Source: Actinomycetes bacterium
GTDB lineage: Bacteria > Actinomycetota > Acidimicrobiia > Acidimicrobiales > Acidimicrobiaceae
DNA length: 64,000 nt
Reading direction: 5' to 3'
Assembly (NCBI GenBank): GCA_021786375.1
Contig: JAJYNL010000015.1
Span: 1 to 64,000, forward strand
Numbering within the stretch: position 1 is the stretch's first letter; each line of letters starts with the position of its first letter. The translations under genes and the position numbers were made by a program. A model generated the notes under the pieces. It did no database searches. It had not been told where the DNA came from and saw only the letters and a program-made list of their open reading frames with translations. Of this stretch, positions 9,932-19,951 are shown one piece after another.

Positions 9932-10879
9932 TTGAAAGGGCACGTGGTAGTAACCGGTGGAGCTGGGTTCATCGGATCGAACTTGGTAGATACTCTGCTC
10001 AAGGACGGATTCAGCGTTACCGTGATCGACAACTTTTCGACTGGTTTTCGACGCTACTTGAATGCCGATAACGTCAGGGTGGTTCAGCGCGATATCACAT
10101 GTGCTAAGCCAGACGACCTTGCTGTCGATTTTGTTGGCGCGGAAGCGGTTTATCATTTGGCGGCTAACGCGGATGTGCGTCACGGCTGGAAACACCCAAG
10201 GCTTGATCACGAGCAGAACCTCGTCGCGACACTGAATGTCCTGGACGCGTGCGAGAAAGCTGACGTCCCGGATGTCGTGTTTAGCTCAACCGGTTCCGTC
10301 TACGGTGAAACTCGCGAGATTCCAACTCCGGAACGGGCGATGTTTCCCTTACAAACGAGTCTTTACGCAGCCTCAAAGGTCGCCGCTGAGGCTTTCCTCC
10401 AGGCTCATGCGGCAGCTGGTAGGGTGCGGGCGACAATATTCCGTTTCGTTTCAGTGCTCGGCCCAAGGTATTCACATGGCCATGTATTCGACTTTATGTG
10501 GCAGCTGCGGCGGTCGCCCGACAGGCTTAGGATACTCGGTGATGGCACTCAGAGGAAGTCGTATATGCACGTCGATGACTGCGTGGCCGCACTTATGTCG
10601 CTTCGTCCAGCTGGCGATCTTGAGGTATTTAACCTCGGTACAGACGGCTTCTGCACCGTATCGGATTCCGCCACTTGGATTTCCGCCCGCCTAGGACTCC
10701 AGCCCACTTACGAATTTACGGGAGGAGACAGGGGATGGATTGGTGATAACCCGTTCATTTATCTAGATGTTTCTAAGGCTGCCACTGCCGGGTGGAGGAC
10801 GCGCAAAACAATCAAGGAGTCAGTGGAGGAAACCGTCGATTGGCTGGTAGAAAATGAATGGATTTTCGATGCTCGTTGA
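9932..10879 (+). CDS. NAD-dependent epimerase/dehydratase (UDP-glucose 4-epimerase-like)
   Basis: VVVTGGAGFIGSNLVDTLL, SSTGSVYGE, YAASKVAAEAF, SYMHVDDCV. Start uncertain (ORF opens at 9914). Confidence 0.8.
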   Translation: MKGHVVVTGGAGFIGSNLVDTLLKDGFSVTVIDNFSTGFRRYLNADNVRVVQRDITCAKPDDLAVDFVGAEAVYHLAANADVRHGWKHPRLDHEQNLVATLNVLDACEKADVPDVVFSSTGSVYGETREIPTPERAMFPLQTSLYAASKVAAEAFLQAHAAAGRVRATIFRFVSVLGPRYSHGHVFDFMWQLRRSPDRLRILGDGTQRKSYMHVDDCVAALMSLRPAGDLEVFNLGTDGFCTVSDSATWISARLGLQPTYEFTGGDRGWIGDNPFIYLDVSKAATAGWRTRKTIKESVEETVDWLVENEWIFDAR

Positions 10880-11870
10880 CAGGGGATGTGGAGGGTTTGG
10901 CGTCGTCGGGGCGGGCTTGATCGGTGGCAAGCGCTCGGAAGCCCTCGTCAAGTTGGGTTGCCAGCCGAAAGCGGTCTATGATCCTGATGGCGCGAGAGCT
11001 GAACGGCTGGCGGCCTCCCTAGGTGCGGTTTCCACGAACGGCGTCAGTGAGCTGTTGGAGGCAGTCGGTGACGATGGTATCGTGGTTGTCGCAACGACTC
11101 ACGACGCACTTGCGCCGGTCGCGGCGCATGCGATTCGGGCTGGCTTCAACGTTCTGATCGAAAAGCCCGGGGCCATCGATCTCCGTAGCGTCGATGATCT
11201 AATGCAGGCTGCCGAAAGCGCGAATAGCTATGTCCAAGTTGGCTTCAACCACAGATTTCATCCCGCCGTGCGCATGGCACGCGACGATCTGCAGCGCGGG
11301 ATTCTCGGATTGCCCATCCTCGTCCGGGCTACCTATGGTCATGGGGGTCGCCAGGGTTACGAAAGCGAATGGCGCTTCCGGAAGGAGTTGTCCGGGGGCG
11401 GGGAATTGCTTGATCAAGGAACGCACCTGATTGACCTTGTGAACTTTCTCTTAGAGGGAAGCGTGGAACATGTGTATTCCAGCCTGGCGAGTCTGTATTG
11501 GCGGGGCACGGTGGAGGACAATGCGTTTTTGCATCTGAGGGAGCCGCGGCGCGAGGTCGAGGTGTGGCTCCATGCGAGCTGGACAGAATGGAGGAACAAG
11601 TTCCTTTTTGAGGTCTTTTGTGAACGCGGTAAGCTTGTTGTGGAGGGCCTCGGTGGATCATACGGTCCTGAGACTTACCGCGTCTTCGAGATGGTTGATG
11701 GTATTGGGCCTCCCGTGATACGTTCTACAGAGTTTCCACCAGGGGATGCTTCCTGGCTGGAAGAGAGCGGGGATTTCATCCGCGGAATTGGTGGCGGGGT
11801 CGCTCTAGGGGCGAAGTTGAACGACGCCCGAAGGGTTTTGGCGATTGTAGCGCGGGCCTACGAACAGTGA
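10854..11870 (+). CDS. Gfo/Idh/MocA-family oxidoreductase
   Basis: FGVVGAGLIGGKRSEAL, VLIEKPGAIDLRSVDDL (EKP), VGFNHRFHPAVR, GGELLDQGTHLIDL. Confidence 0.85.
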   Translation: MNGFSMLVDRGCGGFGVVGAGLIGGKRSEALVKLGCQPKAVYDPDGARAERLAASLGAVSTNGVSELLEAVGDDGIVVVATTHDALAPVAAHAIRAGFNVLIEKPGAIDLRSVDDLMQAAESANSYVQVGFNHRFHPAVRMARDDLQRGILGLPILVRATYGHGGRQGYESEWRFRKELSGGGELLDQGTHLIDLVNFLLEGSVEHVYSSLASLYWRGTVEDNAFLHLREPRREVEVWLHASWTEWRNKFLFEVFCERGKLVVEGLGGSYGPETYRVFEMVDGIGPPVIRSTEFPPGDASWLEESGDFIRGIGGGVALGAKLNDARRVLAIVARAYEQ

Positions 11871-12847
11871 TCATCTCTCGCACTCCGCTTCGGATCTCAC
11901 TCGGCGGCGGTGGTACCGACCTCCCATCTTTTTATAGATCCCACGGTCCTGGGTTTCTTATTGCAGCTGCCATCAATAAGTACGTCTACGTGGCCGTACA
12001 TGATAATTTTGAGCCTAAATACCTGCTGAAGTACTCGGAAATAGAAAATGTCCCTGAACTGGGCCAGATACGACATCCTATGATCCGTGCGGCATTTGCG
12101 CACCTCGGCATAACTCCTGGTGTAGAAGTGACATCGATAGCCGATATTCCGGCTGGCACAGGTTTGGGGAGTTCTGGATCGTTCGCCGTGGGACTTCTGA
12201 ATGCTGCGTCCCGATATAAAGGCAGGTCGGTGGAGAGCGAGTGGTTGGCCTCGACGGCCGCCGACCTTGAGATCAACGCGCTGCACGAACCAGTTGGCAA
12301 GCAGGACCAGTACATCGCAGCGTACGGAGGGCTGACCGCATTCGAGTTCAGAAGCGATGAATCTGTTCGGGTCGAGCCGGTGAGGATGGATCCCTCATAT
12401 CGTCAAGATCTAGAGCATTCCTTGATGCTCTTTTTCACGGGCATACGGCGCTCGGCATCTGACGAGTTAAGAGGGCTTACGGTGCCCGCGCCCGCGAACG
12501 TGGAGTCTGTGCGGGAGAACCTTGGCGAGGTTCGCGCTGCTGGCTACGAGGCGCTCAAAGTTCTGGAGAGCGGCGACGTCGAGAAGTTCGGCACCTTGTT
12601 GACCAATCAGTGGAAGTTAAAGTTGGAACGCCAACCTTCGCCAATACACAATGAGATCGATGCAATCATCGATGTTGCTATCAGCGCCGGCGCCTATGGC
12701 GGCAAGCTGATCGGTGCAGGCGGCGGCGGTTTTCTGCTATTGTCGGCGAGCAATAGGCGGGTGGTTCGGAGTGCAATGCGGGAGCGCGGGCTCATCGATG
12801 TGCCGATTGCTTTTGATCACGTCGGCGCCACAACGGTGACTGCATGA
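11867..12847 (+). CDS. hddA: GHMP kinase, D-glycero-D-manno-heptose 7-phosphate kinase-like
   Basis: MIISRTPLRISLGGGGTDLPSFY, ADIPAGTGLGSSGSFAVGLLNA, GKQDQYIAAYGG, GAYGGKLIGAGGGGFLLL. Confidence 0.8.
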   Translation: MIISRTPLRISLGGGGTDLPSFYRSHGPGFLIAAAINKYVYVAVHDNFEPKYLLKYSEIENVPELGQIRHPMIRAAFAHLGITPGVEVTSIADIPAGTGLGSSGSFAVGLLNAASRYKGRSVESEWLASTAADLEINALHEPVGKQDQYIAAYGGLTAFEFRSDESVRVEPVRMDPSYRQDLEHSLMLFFTGIRRSASDELRGLTVPAPANVESVRENLGEVRAAGYEALKVLESGDVEKFGTLLTNQWKLKLERQPSPIHNEIDAIIDVAISAGAYGGKLIGAGGGGFLLLSASNRRVVRSAMRERGLIDVPIAFDHVGATTVTA

Positions 12848-13563
12848 CACCCAAGGTTGCGGTTGTGCTGGCTGGCGGGCTGGGATCAAGAATCTCGGCA
12901 GTCGCGGACGGTAAGCCGAAGATCCTGCTCGATGTTGCAGGGAAGCCGTTCCTCCGTCGAAAGCTCGACGAGCTTGCCCGCAACGGTGTGACTGGTGCAC
13001 TTCTACTGCTTGGATACGGAGCCGAACAGGTCACGCAATGGCTCAACACCAACCCAAGCCCGATCGCGGTAGCGTGCATCGTTGATGGACCGACGCTGCA
13101 GGGAACTGGAGGCGCCCTAGTGGATGCACTACCACTGCTGCCTGAGCTCTTCTTCCTGACCTACGGTGACTCTCTTCTGGAATTAGATTATGGCAAGCTA
13201 GCAGGCCGGGTCTCGGGTGACGCCGCCAGGCGGAGCTGTCTGGCGGTTACAAAGCCTCAAGTCTTCATGGACGGCAGGTGCAACACGGCGGTCCGTGGCG
13301 GGCGTGTAGTTGCGCATAGCAAGGTCGAGAGGACTGCGGACATGCATTGGCTTGACTACGGCCTGTCACTGCTCCGCAAGACTCATCTAAGGCAGTTCAC
13401 CACGGCTACACGGCCGCTCGACTTATCAGTTCTGTACGAGGAGCTGAGTCGCGACGATAAGTTACTTGCCCATGACACTATCGAGCCTTACTGGGAAATA
13501 GGTACACCAGAATCACTCGCGTATGTGCGACAGCTGTTCGACGAGATAGGACCATTTGTCTAG
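12844..13563 (+). CDS. hddC: Nucleotidyltransferase, D-glycero-D-manno-heptose 1-phosphate guanylyltransferase-like
   Basis: VAVVLAGGLGSRI...GKPKILLDVAGKPFL; overlaps the kinase stop (ATGA). Confidence 0.75.
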   Translation: MTPKVAVVLAGGLGSRISAVADGKPKILLDVAGKPFLRRKLDELARNGVTGALLLLGYGAEQVTQWLNTNPSPIAVACIVDGPTLQGTGGALVDALPLLPELFFLTYGDSLLELDYGKLAGRVSGDAARRSCLAVTKPQVFMDGRCNTAVRGGRVVAHSKVERTADMHWLDYGLSLLRKTHLRQFTTATRPLDLSVLYEELSRDDKLLAHDTIEPYWEIGTPESLAYVRQLFDEIGPFV

Positions 13564-14222
13564 CACGTGAGTATTTTTAGCACTTCTCCTAAGTCGTCAG
13601 CTTGAATGTGAGGGACCGTGGCTTTGCACTCGCGCCTCGCCAACTGACCTCTTGTCTGCGACGGAAGGCAGATGGAGCGTAAGGGTATTGCCGCGCCCGC
13701 CTCGATATCGCTGGAACGGTCGCCGATCATCCAGCTATCTGAAACTCGCAAATTCAGATCGCTTATCGCGGATCTGATTAGACCCGGTCGTGGTTTGCGA
13801 CAAGAACAGTTATGGGCGGCGTCGTGTGGGCAAGTATATATCGCGTCAACCTCTGGCACTTGGCTGAGAAGATATTCATTCATCGTCGCGAAGGTGTAAG
13901 GATCCAGATCTCCCCGCGCTATATCGGGCTGATTTGTGACGATAACTAACATATAGCCAGCTTTGTGTACAGCCCGAGCAAAGATGGGAAATGTTCTTAG
14001 CAGTTCAACTTCGTCTCGCGAGCGGGCGCTTCCAACTGTTCCATCGCTTCGGGTAACGTTCCACACTACGACGCCGTCACGGTCGAGGAATAGAGCCGGT
14101 TTGCCGGTGAACAGTGTAGGTGTCGTGGGCCGTGCTGGGAAGGTCTTTAACGGCAATAGGTCCAAGCTTCGCGCGCCAATGGACGAAGTGTACTCGGGAT
14201 TGGGGGCCATTGTTGCGTCCAT
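13560..14222 (-). CDS. gmhB: HAD-IIIA hydrolase, D-glycero-D-manno-heptose 1,7-bisphosphate phosphatase-like
   Basis: ALFLDRDGVVVWN, VIVTNQPDIARG, YTCPHDAAHNCSCRKPRPGLI (Zn-loop), WMIGDRSSDIEAG. Convergent with hddC-like gene, sharing CTAG stops. Confidence 0.85.
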   Translation of the reverse strand: MDATMAPNPEYTSSIGARSLDLLPLKTFPARPTTPTLFTGKPALFLDRDGVVVWNVTRSDGTVGSARSRDEVELLRTFPIFARAVHKAGYMLVIVTNQPDIARGDLDPYTFATMNEYLLSQVPEVDAIYTCPHDAAHNCSCRKPRPGLIRSAISDLNLRVSDSWMIGDRSSDIEAGAAIPLRSICLPSQTRGQLARRECKATVPHIQADDLGEVLKILTC

Positions 14223-14230
14223 ATCCAGCT

Positions 14231-16720
14231 CTAGCGGCCAGTGCCCGGCATTCGTACGGTCATGCTACTCCTCGCGATAACCGGGGGTATGATCCCCAAT
14301 ACTCGCTCAATAGCGTGGAGAAGCGTTCCGTCGGTTGGGAGCGGTTCTGGTGGCATTTGATCAAGGGACAGCTGAAGCTTGTTTAGCAGTCGAAGCAGAT
14401 CTTGAGAGGCCCAGAACATTGTCCCTACAGGAAATTCAAAGTAGGATGGGGTTCGTCCTGACCAGCCCATTGTTGCGAGCAATGCCTCACCTAACTCGAG
14501 GTTGGTGGTCCAGCCTACGGCATGTGGATCGTCGGGAAAGGCGATTGCAATGGATGGATCGATACTCATTCTGTCCACAATGAGATCTAGCGTTGGAAAG
14601 CGCCCGCCGATTGTGTTTTCAAGCAGGAATGTACGCCAGGCGCTGACCATCTGTCTGTCTGAGATATGTAGGGAATCCTTGGTATGCACGTGGCCGACAA
14701 AGTCATAGTGATCGGCGATGCGCATAGAGAGTTCCAGGAATGGCCAGACGTCCCGTCCTCGGTTCGGGTGTATGGTTGTTTCTTTGGGCGTGAAGCCTCT
14801 CTCCGCCGCAATCGTCCATGCGCGCGCCGCAGTCTCTTCGTCGGATGCGGAGAAGTATAAGTCCGGTGTGGTCGCGTTACTCTGAAGACGAAGAAGGATC
14901 TCGTCGAGGAGGTAGTCATAGAACACATGAACGTGGAGTGCGACGCGGGAAGGCACTGCGCTAAACGGTCGGGTGGATCGCGTTAAGGTTTGTCGGGGTA
15001 TGCCCCAAGATAGGGGAAGTGACGCGCGCAAGTGACGTGGATATGATTCCACTGGCTCCCAGGCAAAGTTGTTGCGTTCGGCGACTTCTCCTGGGTTGAA
15101 GCCAACAATGGGTTTCAATTTTCCAAGGGATCCAGTTGACCACGAGCGCACGTATTCCTCGGCCTCGGATAGGCCGTTAGCATGTAATTGCCTGATGAGC
15201 GTCAGGGTGTGGATGCGTCGCTCCTTTGCTTCCTGGAGCGTTGCGAGTAGGCGCTCTACGTAGCGTTCCATTGATAACGCAGCCCGTACTGCTGTTGTTG
15301 ACGCCTCACGCCGAGCTTCGCCGGTGCGGGATGCCAGGACCTCTACCGTCATCCTGGCCATCTGGGAGGCATCGGCGTACGGTACGACGTAGCCGACTGG
15401 CGTGCCTGCGGATGTGGATAGATCATCGATCAGGTCTGGTATGCCGCCTGCTCCCATGAAACAGATAACAGGTGTTCCGCCATAAAGGGCGTCGAGTGCC
15501 ACGTTGGGCAAAGGGTCCATTCTGGAAGTTAGCAGAAATACGGCGGCCCGGTCTATAAGGTCGTTCGGATTATCAAGGTGATCCAGGAATGTGAAGCGTG
15601 AACGCACTTTGGAATGAGCGAGCTGTAAACGCAGCATTGAATGGTAGGCTGACTCATTCTGCAGGGCACCCAGCCAAATGAAGTGAACATCGTCAGTATC
15701 CGCTTCCCTCGCGATGAGCTCGGCTGTGGTTATAAAAATGTCAACTCCCTTGCGGTAGTCCACTGTCCCGCAGCCAACAATGAGACGCTTGCCTGTCCAC
15801 TGTCGCAGTAGAGTTCCGGCATATCCGTTGTTCTGATGCCGAGAGCTGCGTATCGCCTCATACGGGATCTTCCCTTGGGGGAAAACCCGTGAATTTAATA
15901 TGCCCGGGCTCCCTAGTGCTTCGACTGTTGCATCCCGGACAAAGGTTGAGGAGTACACTACTAGATCTGAATTCCGGACTGTTGCATCATGCAGCGGAAG
16001 CCAGTCAAGCGTCGGATATTCATGTATGAGCGAAACAATTGCCTTGGAGCAGTCGCGGTCGAAGGTTGAAAGGAAATCGCCGGCGACGACGGTATTCGCG
16101 ATCACATATTCGAATTTGGATGGAAGCGATACGTGCGCCCTGTGGGGTGTAGACCGCCCGGGGGGGAGGTCAGCAGTGCTGGTTATTGTTGCTGTTACAC
16201 AATATTGAAGAAACTCCGAAAGCAGCGGTCCGCCCCGCATAAATACTAAATATGGGTCGAATGTCCGTGCGAGGTGTCGGAGCAACTCTAGGCCAAGCAT
16301 TGGAGCGCCGGTGACGGTTGCCTCGTGCAGCACGAACATTATCTTCGGCTTGGCGGAAGGAGATAGCCATCCATCGAGGTCTATAAAGCCGCGACCGGGA
16401 AAGCGGACGTCCAGTTCTCGGCGCGGAGCGCGATCCTCCCGCTGTCCGTAAACCAGGTAATGGAGAAACGGATCAATGACGTTGGGATGAACATCTGGGT
16501 ACCTAGAGAGGTAGAACTTCTCATCAAACAGCGAAGTGAGAGAAGTAGCGATTGTCGGTCGGCTGCGAAAGCTTGCCATGGCTCGTGAACCGTACTTCCG
16601 AAGAGGCTGAGTTGCGAGCTTGCGAAGTGGTCTGGGTACTGATGAACTTGAGCGGTCAAGCGCAATGGCTAGTATCTTGGCCGAGCCCCTTAACAGCCGT
16701 AGCTTGGTGTTATCTTTCAT
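14231..16720 (-). CDS. Two-domain glycosyltransferase: GT4-type domain plus C-terminal rhamnan-synthesis-F-like domain
   Basis: 829 aa; YLSRYPDVHPNVIDPFLHYLVYG N-term, GT4 core (RLIVGCGTVDYRKGVDIFI...PLPNVALDALYGGTPVICF), C-term NRGRDVWPFLELS...GHVHTKDSLH...PVGTMFWA. Confidence 0.75.
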   Translation of the reverse strand: MKDNTKLRLLRGSAKILAIALDRSSSSVPRPLRKLATQPLRKYGSRAMASFRSRPTIATSLTSLFDEKFYLSRYPDVHPNVIDPFLHYLVYGQREDRAPRRELDVRFPGRGFIDLDGWLSPSAKPKIMFVLHEATVTGAPMLGLELLRHLARTFDPYLVFMRGGPLLSEFLQYCVTATITSTADLPPGRSTPHRAHVSLPSKFEYVIANTVVAGDFLSTFDRDCSKAIVSLIHEYPTLDWLPLHDATVRNSDLVVYSSTFVRDATVEALGSPGILNSRVFPQGKIPYEAIRSSRHQNNGYAGTLLRQWTGKRLIVGCGTVDYRKGVDIFITTAELIAREADTDDVHFIWLGALQNESAYHSMLRLQLAHSKVRSRFTFLDHLDNPNDLIDRAAVFLLTSRMDPLPNVALDALYGGTPVICFMGAGGIPDLIDDLSTSAGTPVGYVVPYADASQMARMTVEVLASRTGEARREASTTAVRAALSMERYVERLLATLQEAKERRIHTLTLIRQLHANGLSEAEEYVRSWSTGSLGKLKPIVGFNPGEVAERNNFAWEPVESYPRHLRASLPLSWGIPRQTLTRSTRPFSAVPSRVALHVHVFYDYLLDEILLRLQSNATTPDLYFSASDEETAARAWTIAAERGFTPKETTIHPNRGRDVWPFLELSMRIADHYDFVGHVHTKDSLHISDRQMVSAWRTFLLENTIGGRFPTLDLIVDRMSIDPSIAIAFPDDPHAVGWTTNLELGEALLATMGWSGRTPSYFEFPVGTMFWASQDLLRLLNKLQLSLDQMPPEPLPTDGTLLHAIERVLGIIPPVIARSSMTVRMPGTGR

Positions 16721-17012
16721 TATTTGTTATCCGATGGAGTTTTGCCTGGAATACCTCGTCACAGCGGGTTAGGCATCCAGGAGCTCGGTGCACCGCGTTG
16801 GGGTTAGCGTCGGGGCGGAAACAACTATGCGATTGGGTCGGTGCGGAGATAAGGGTCCGCGGACAATCCTCCGCCGAATACATTGGCTGCCTGACCTTCA
16901 CAGCTGCTCCTCTGCCCACTGGAGTTATGCCACGATCCATAGTATCGGTCGCGGTATGCCTTGGTGTCGACACGAAAGATGAAGCCACAGCCCGGATAGT
17001 CTGCGTGCGCAT

Positions 17013-18134
17013 CTAGTTAGAACTGCTCCTCCGCTTGAGCGCATCGCTCGTACGTCGCAACGGGGCCGTGAGCCTCCAGCTTGTTGAGTCAAGAAGTTGC
17101 GATACACGCTTCTCAAGGTCGCGATTTCTCACCTCTAGATCGTGAGCGCTTGCCAAAGCGGCCTTCAGTGCCTCAACCTGAGTAGATAAATCTGCGGCAA
17201 CTGTTCCGAGCCTATCGAGTTCTAGGTCTTTTCGCCGGGTGTCCGCCTCGAAGTGATTTGCCAGCCGTAGAGCAGCTCCCATGTCGCTGAGGCGGAGGTG
17301 CCAACCTTCGACGTCACGCACAAAAGATGGGTTGTCAAGCACGCTATGGGTCTCAGCGGCAGCAAGCAAGGACTTAAACACCTCGCTTACGAGGCGCGGC
17401 GCCTCCTCGTCGATAAGCACTTCGCTTGGCTCATACACAGTGTGACGAAGACTTGTCTCCAAGAACTCTTGTTCGAACGCATGCAGTTCTTGTTGGTCGA
17501 CTCTTGAGCCCAGCTGTTCGGCCATGCGAGTTAAGAGCTGTCCTGGGGTACTAATAAGGTCGTCATAATTGACTAGCAGTCGATCGCGCCCGTGTGTGTA
17601 AAGTAGGCTAGTGATTACGTATTGGAGCCACATCAAGTAGCTATGTTCGCCAAGCAGTCCATTTCGAGCGGTTAATGAGTCCTTCACGCTTCTAGGGTTG
17701 CGGACCATCAGAACATAGTGTATTTCCGAATCCAGGGTATCGAAGATACTTCTCCAAAACGGCATTAGCTTCGCGATGCGAGGATCTTTGAGAGCGAACA
17801 TTGAATGCCTGGTAAGACGATCTGTCAAGAGGTCTAGCGCCGTGTTGGCAAAGCCTTCGCCTTTTAACGAGGTGGCCTCGCTTTCGGTAAAAGGCGCGAT
17901 GGAGTCCCACTCCTGGCCCAGATATCGCATCATCTCGATGTTTAGCGCGTTGAATTCTGCATCTTCGAAGAATCCCTTCGGATTGTCCGCAGCGAGGGGT
18001 ATTAGTGATTCGCCAGCAGAGATGCCAAATACCTGGAGTGCGCGCGTCATGGCGCTGGTGCCGCTGCGATGCATACCAAGCACCACGAAAATCCCGCGCC
18101 TTTCTTGCATGGTCGGTGTCCCTTCTCCGGTCAA
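17013..18134 (-). CDS. Sulfotransferase family protein
   Basis: P-loop-like PAPS site [45 protein letters not shown]; coiled-coil tail [22 protein letters not shown]. Confidence 0.85.
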   Translation of the reverse strand: MTGEGTPTMQERRGIFVVLGMHRSGTSAMTRALQVFGISAGESLIPLAADNPKGFFEDAEFNALNIEMMRYLGQEWDSIAPFTESEATSLKGEGFANTALDLLTDRLTRHSMFALKDPRIAKLMPFWRSIFDTLDSEIHYVLMVRNPRSVKDSLTARNGLLGEHSYLMWLQYVITSLLYTHGRDRLLVNYDDLISTPGQLLTRMAEQLGSRVDQQELHAFEQEFLETSLRHTVYEPSEVLIDEEAPRLVSEVFKSLLAAAETHSVLDNPSFVRDVEGWHLRLSDMGAALRLANHFEADTRRKDLELDRLGTVAADLSTQVEALKAALASAHDLEVRNRDLEKRVSQLLDSTSWRLTAPLRRTSDALKRRSSSN

Positions 18135-19951
18135 GACATAAGTGCCAGTATCAAACTAACGCATTCTGCAAGGTCTTGAGAAGTGGTGTCGACACGTATC
18201 TCTGGCAGTAGCGGTGGTTCGTACGGCGATGAAACGCCAGTGAAATTGGGTATTTGGCCAGCACGAGCCTTTGCGTAGAGTCCCTTGGGATCGCGCCCCG
18301 CGCATACGTCGACTGGTGCGTCGACATGGACCTCTATGAATTCCCCTCGATCGAACAAGGTGCGGGCGCGTTGCCTGTCGGCAGCAAAAGGCGAAATGAG
18401 GGCAACAATTACGATAATCCCGGCGTCTACCATCAATCTCGCTACTTCGGCGACCCTTCGGATGTTCTCGGCGCGGTCGGCTTCATCGAAACCTAAGTCT
18501 GCGTTCAGGCCATGCCTTACGTTGTCCCCGTCGAGCAAATAAGTGAGGCGGCCTTGCGCATGAAGGTGGCTTTCTAGCGCATTTGCGATTGTCGATTTTC
18601 CCGAGCCAGACAAGCCGGTCAGCCAGATGCAGCACGGCCGCTGACCCAGTAGCTGTTCGCGTGCCTGTCTGTCAACGTTTACCAGGTGCCAGGTAAGGTT
18701 GGCGCCTCTTCTGAGTTCGTGCTGGATCACCCCGGCGGCAATCGTGGCGGTCGTCTCCCTATCAATCAAGATAAAGCCTCCGAGTTGCTTACTTTCCGAG
18801 TAGGCAGCATACGGGATGGGCTCTGCAAGAGAGATGTGGACGTCTCCGATCTCGTTTGCGTCAAGCTGTCTCGCAGCCAGAGCAGATCCTGTCGCCGGGT
18901 CCCGTCGCGAGCGGATGGCGGTCACGGATGCGCGGCTGCTTGCGTAATTGAGCTTTAATAAATATTCGCGGCCCGGTATTAGGGGCTTCTCGGCTAGCCA
19001 GATCAACTGAGCACGGAACTGAGCAGCATAAGACAGTGGTTCATCCGGCGGCGATAGGACGTTTCCGCGCCCGACATCGAGATCCCCCGCCAGTGTTACG
19101 CACACGGAGTCACCCGCCGTTGCCTGTCCTGTGGCGGCGTCGCCGATATAGATCTCTTCGATTGTCGACGCCTTGCCCGAGGGGATGACAACTACTGGAT
19201 CTCCGTTCCGGAGCGTTCCCTGTGCAATGCGGCCGCAATAACCGCGGAAATCCGAAGTCGGGCGCAGCACGAGTTGAACGGGCAGCTGGAATGGTGCCGC
19301 GGGATCGACCATGCCGGGCGATACCTCCGCTAGCCATGTGAGCACCGAGGGACCGGCGTACCAGGAGGCTACCACTGAGTCGACCAGGTTTTCACCTGTC
19401 GTTGCGCACGTCGGAATCGATGTTGCAGACCGGAATCCGAGTTGGCTGGCGATGTTGACGAACGCAGATTCTATCCGTTTGAAGGTCTCGTGATCCCACC
19501 CGACGAGGTCCATCTTGTTGACGACGAGGGCTACGTGGCTCACCCTGAACATCGCGAGAATCGACATGTGGCGCATCGTTTGTTCGACTACTCCCCGTCG
19601 AGCGTCTACCAGAACAATCGCCGCATCCGCTCCCGAAGCGGCAACTGCCATGTTCCGGGTGTACTGCTCATGGCCAGGGGAGTCAAGGACGATGTAGTCT
19701 CGATCCCCAGTTGAAAAGAATCGATATGCCACGTCTACGGTAATTCGCGCAGCCCGTTCGTGCTCGAGCCCGTCGAGTACAAGGGCAAAGTCCAGGTCGT
19801 CTTGACGCGTTCCAAACCGTCGGGAGTCGGTCGTTAGCGTCTCGACCTCATCTATTCGCAACTGTCCAAGATCGTATAGGAGACGCCCGATTAGGGTGCT
19901 CTTGCCGTCATCGACGCTGCCGCAGGTGATGAAGCGGAGGGTATCGCGCAC
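18131..19951 (-). CDS. cysNC: Bifunctional sulfate adenylyltransferase large subunit / APS kinase (CysNC)
   Basis: GTPase domain ([42 protein letters not shown]) fused to APS kinase ([30 protein letters not shown]). Confidence 0.92.
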   Translation of the reverse strand: MRDTLRFITCGSVDDGKSTLIGRLLYDLGQLRIDEVETLTTDSRRFGTRQDDLDFALVLDGLEHERAARITVDVAYRFFSTGDRDYIVLDSPGHEQYTRNMAVAASGADAAIVLVDARRGVVEQTMRHMSILAMFRVSHVALVVNKMDLVGWDHETFKRIESAFVNIASQLGFRSATSIPTCATTGENLVDSVVASWYAGPSVLTWLAEVSPGMVDPAAPFQLPVQLVLRPTSDFRGYCGRIAQGTLRNGDPVVVIPSGKASTIEEIYIGDAATGQATAGDSVCVTLAGDLDVGRGNVLSPPDEPLSYAAQFRAQLIWLAEKPLIPGREYLLKLNYASSRASVTAIRSRRDPATGSALAARQLDANEIGDVHISLAEPIPYAAYSESKQLGGFILIDRETTATIAAGVIQHELRRGANLTWHLVNVDRQAREQLLGQRPCCIWLTGLSGSGKSTIANALESHLHAQGRLTYLLDGDNVRHGLNADLGFDEADRAENIRRVAEVARLMVDAGIIVIVALISPFAADRQRARTLFDRGEFIEVHVDAPVDVCAGRDPKGLYAKARAGQIPNFTGVSSPYEPPLLPEIRVDTTSQDLAECVSLILALMS

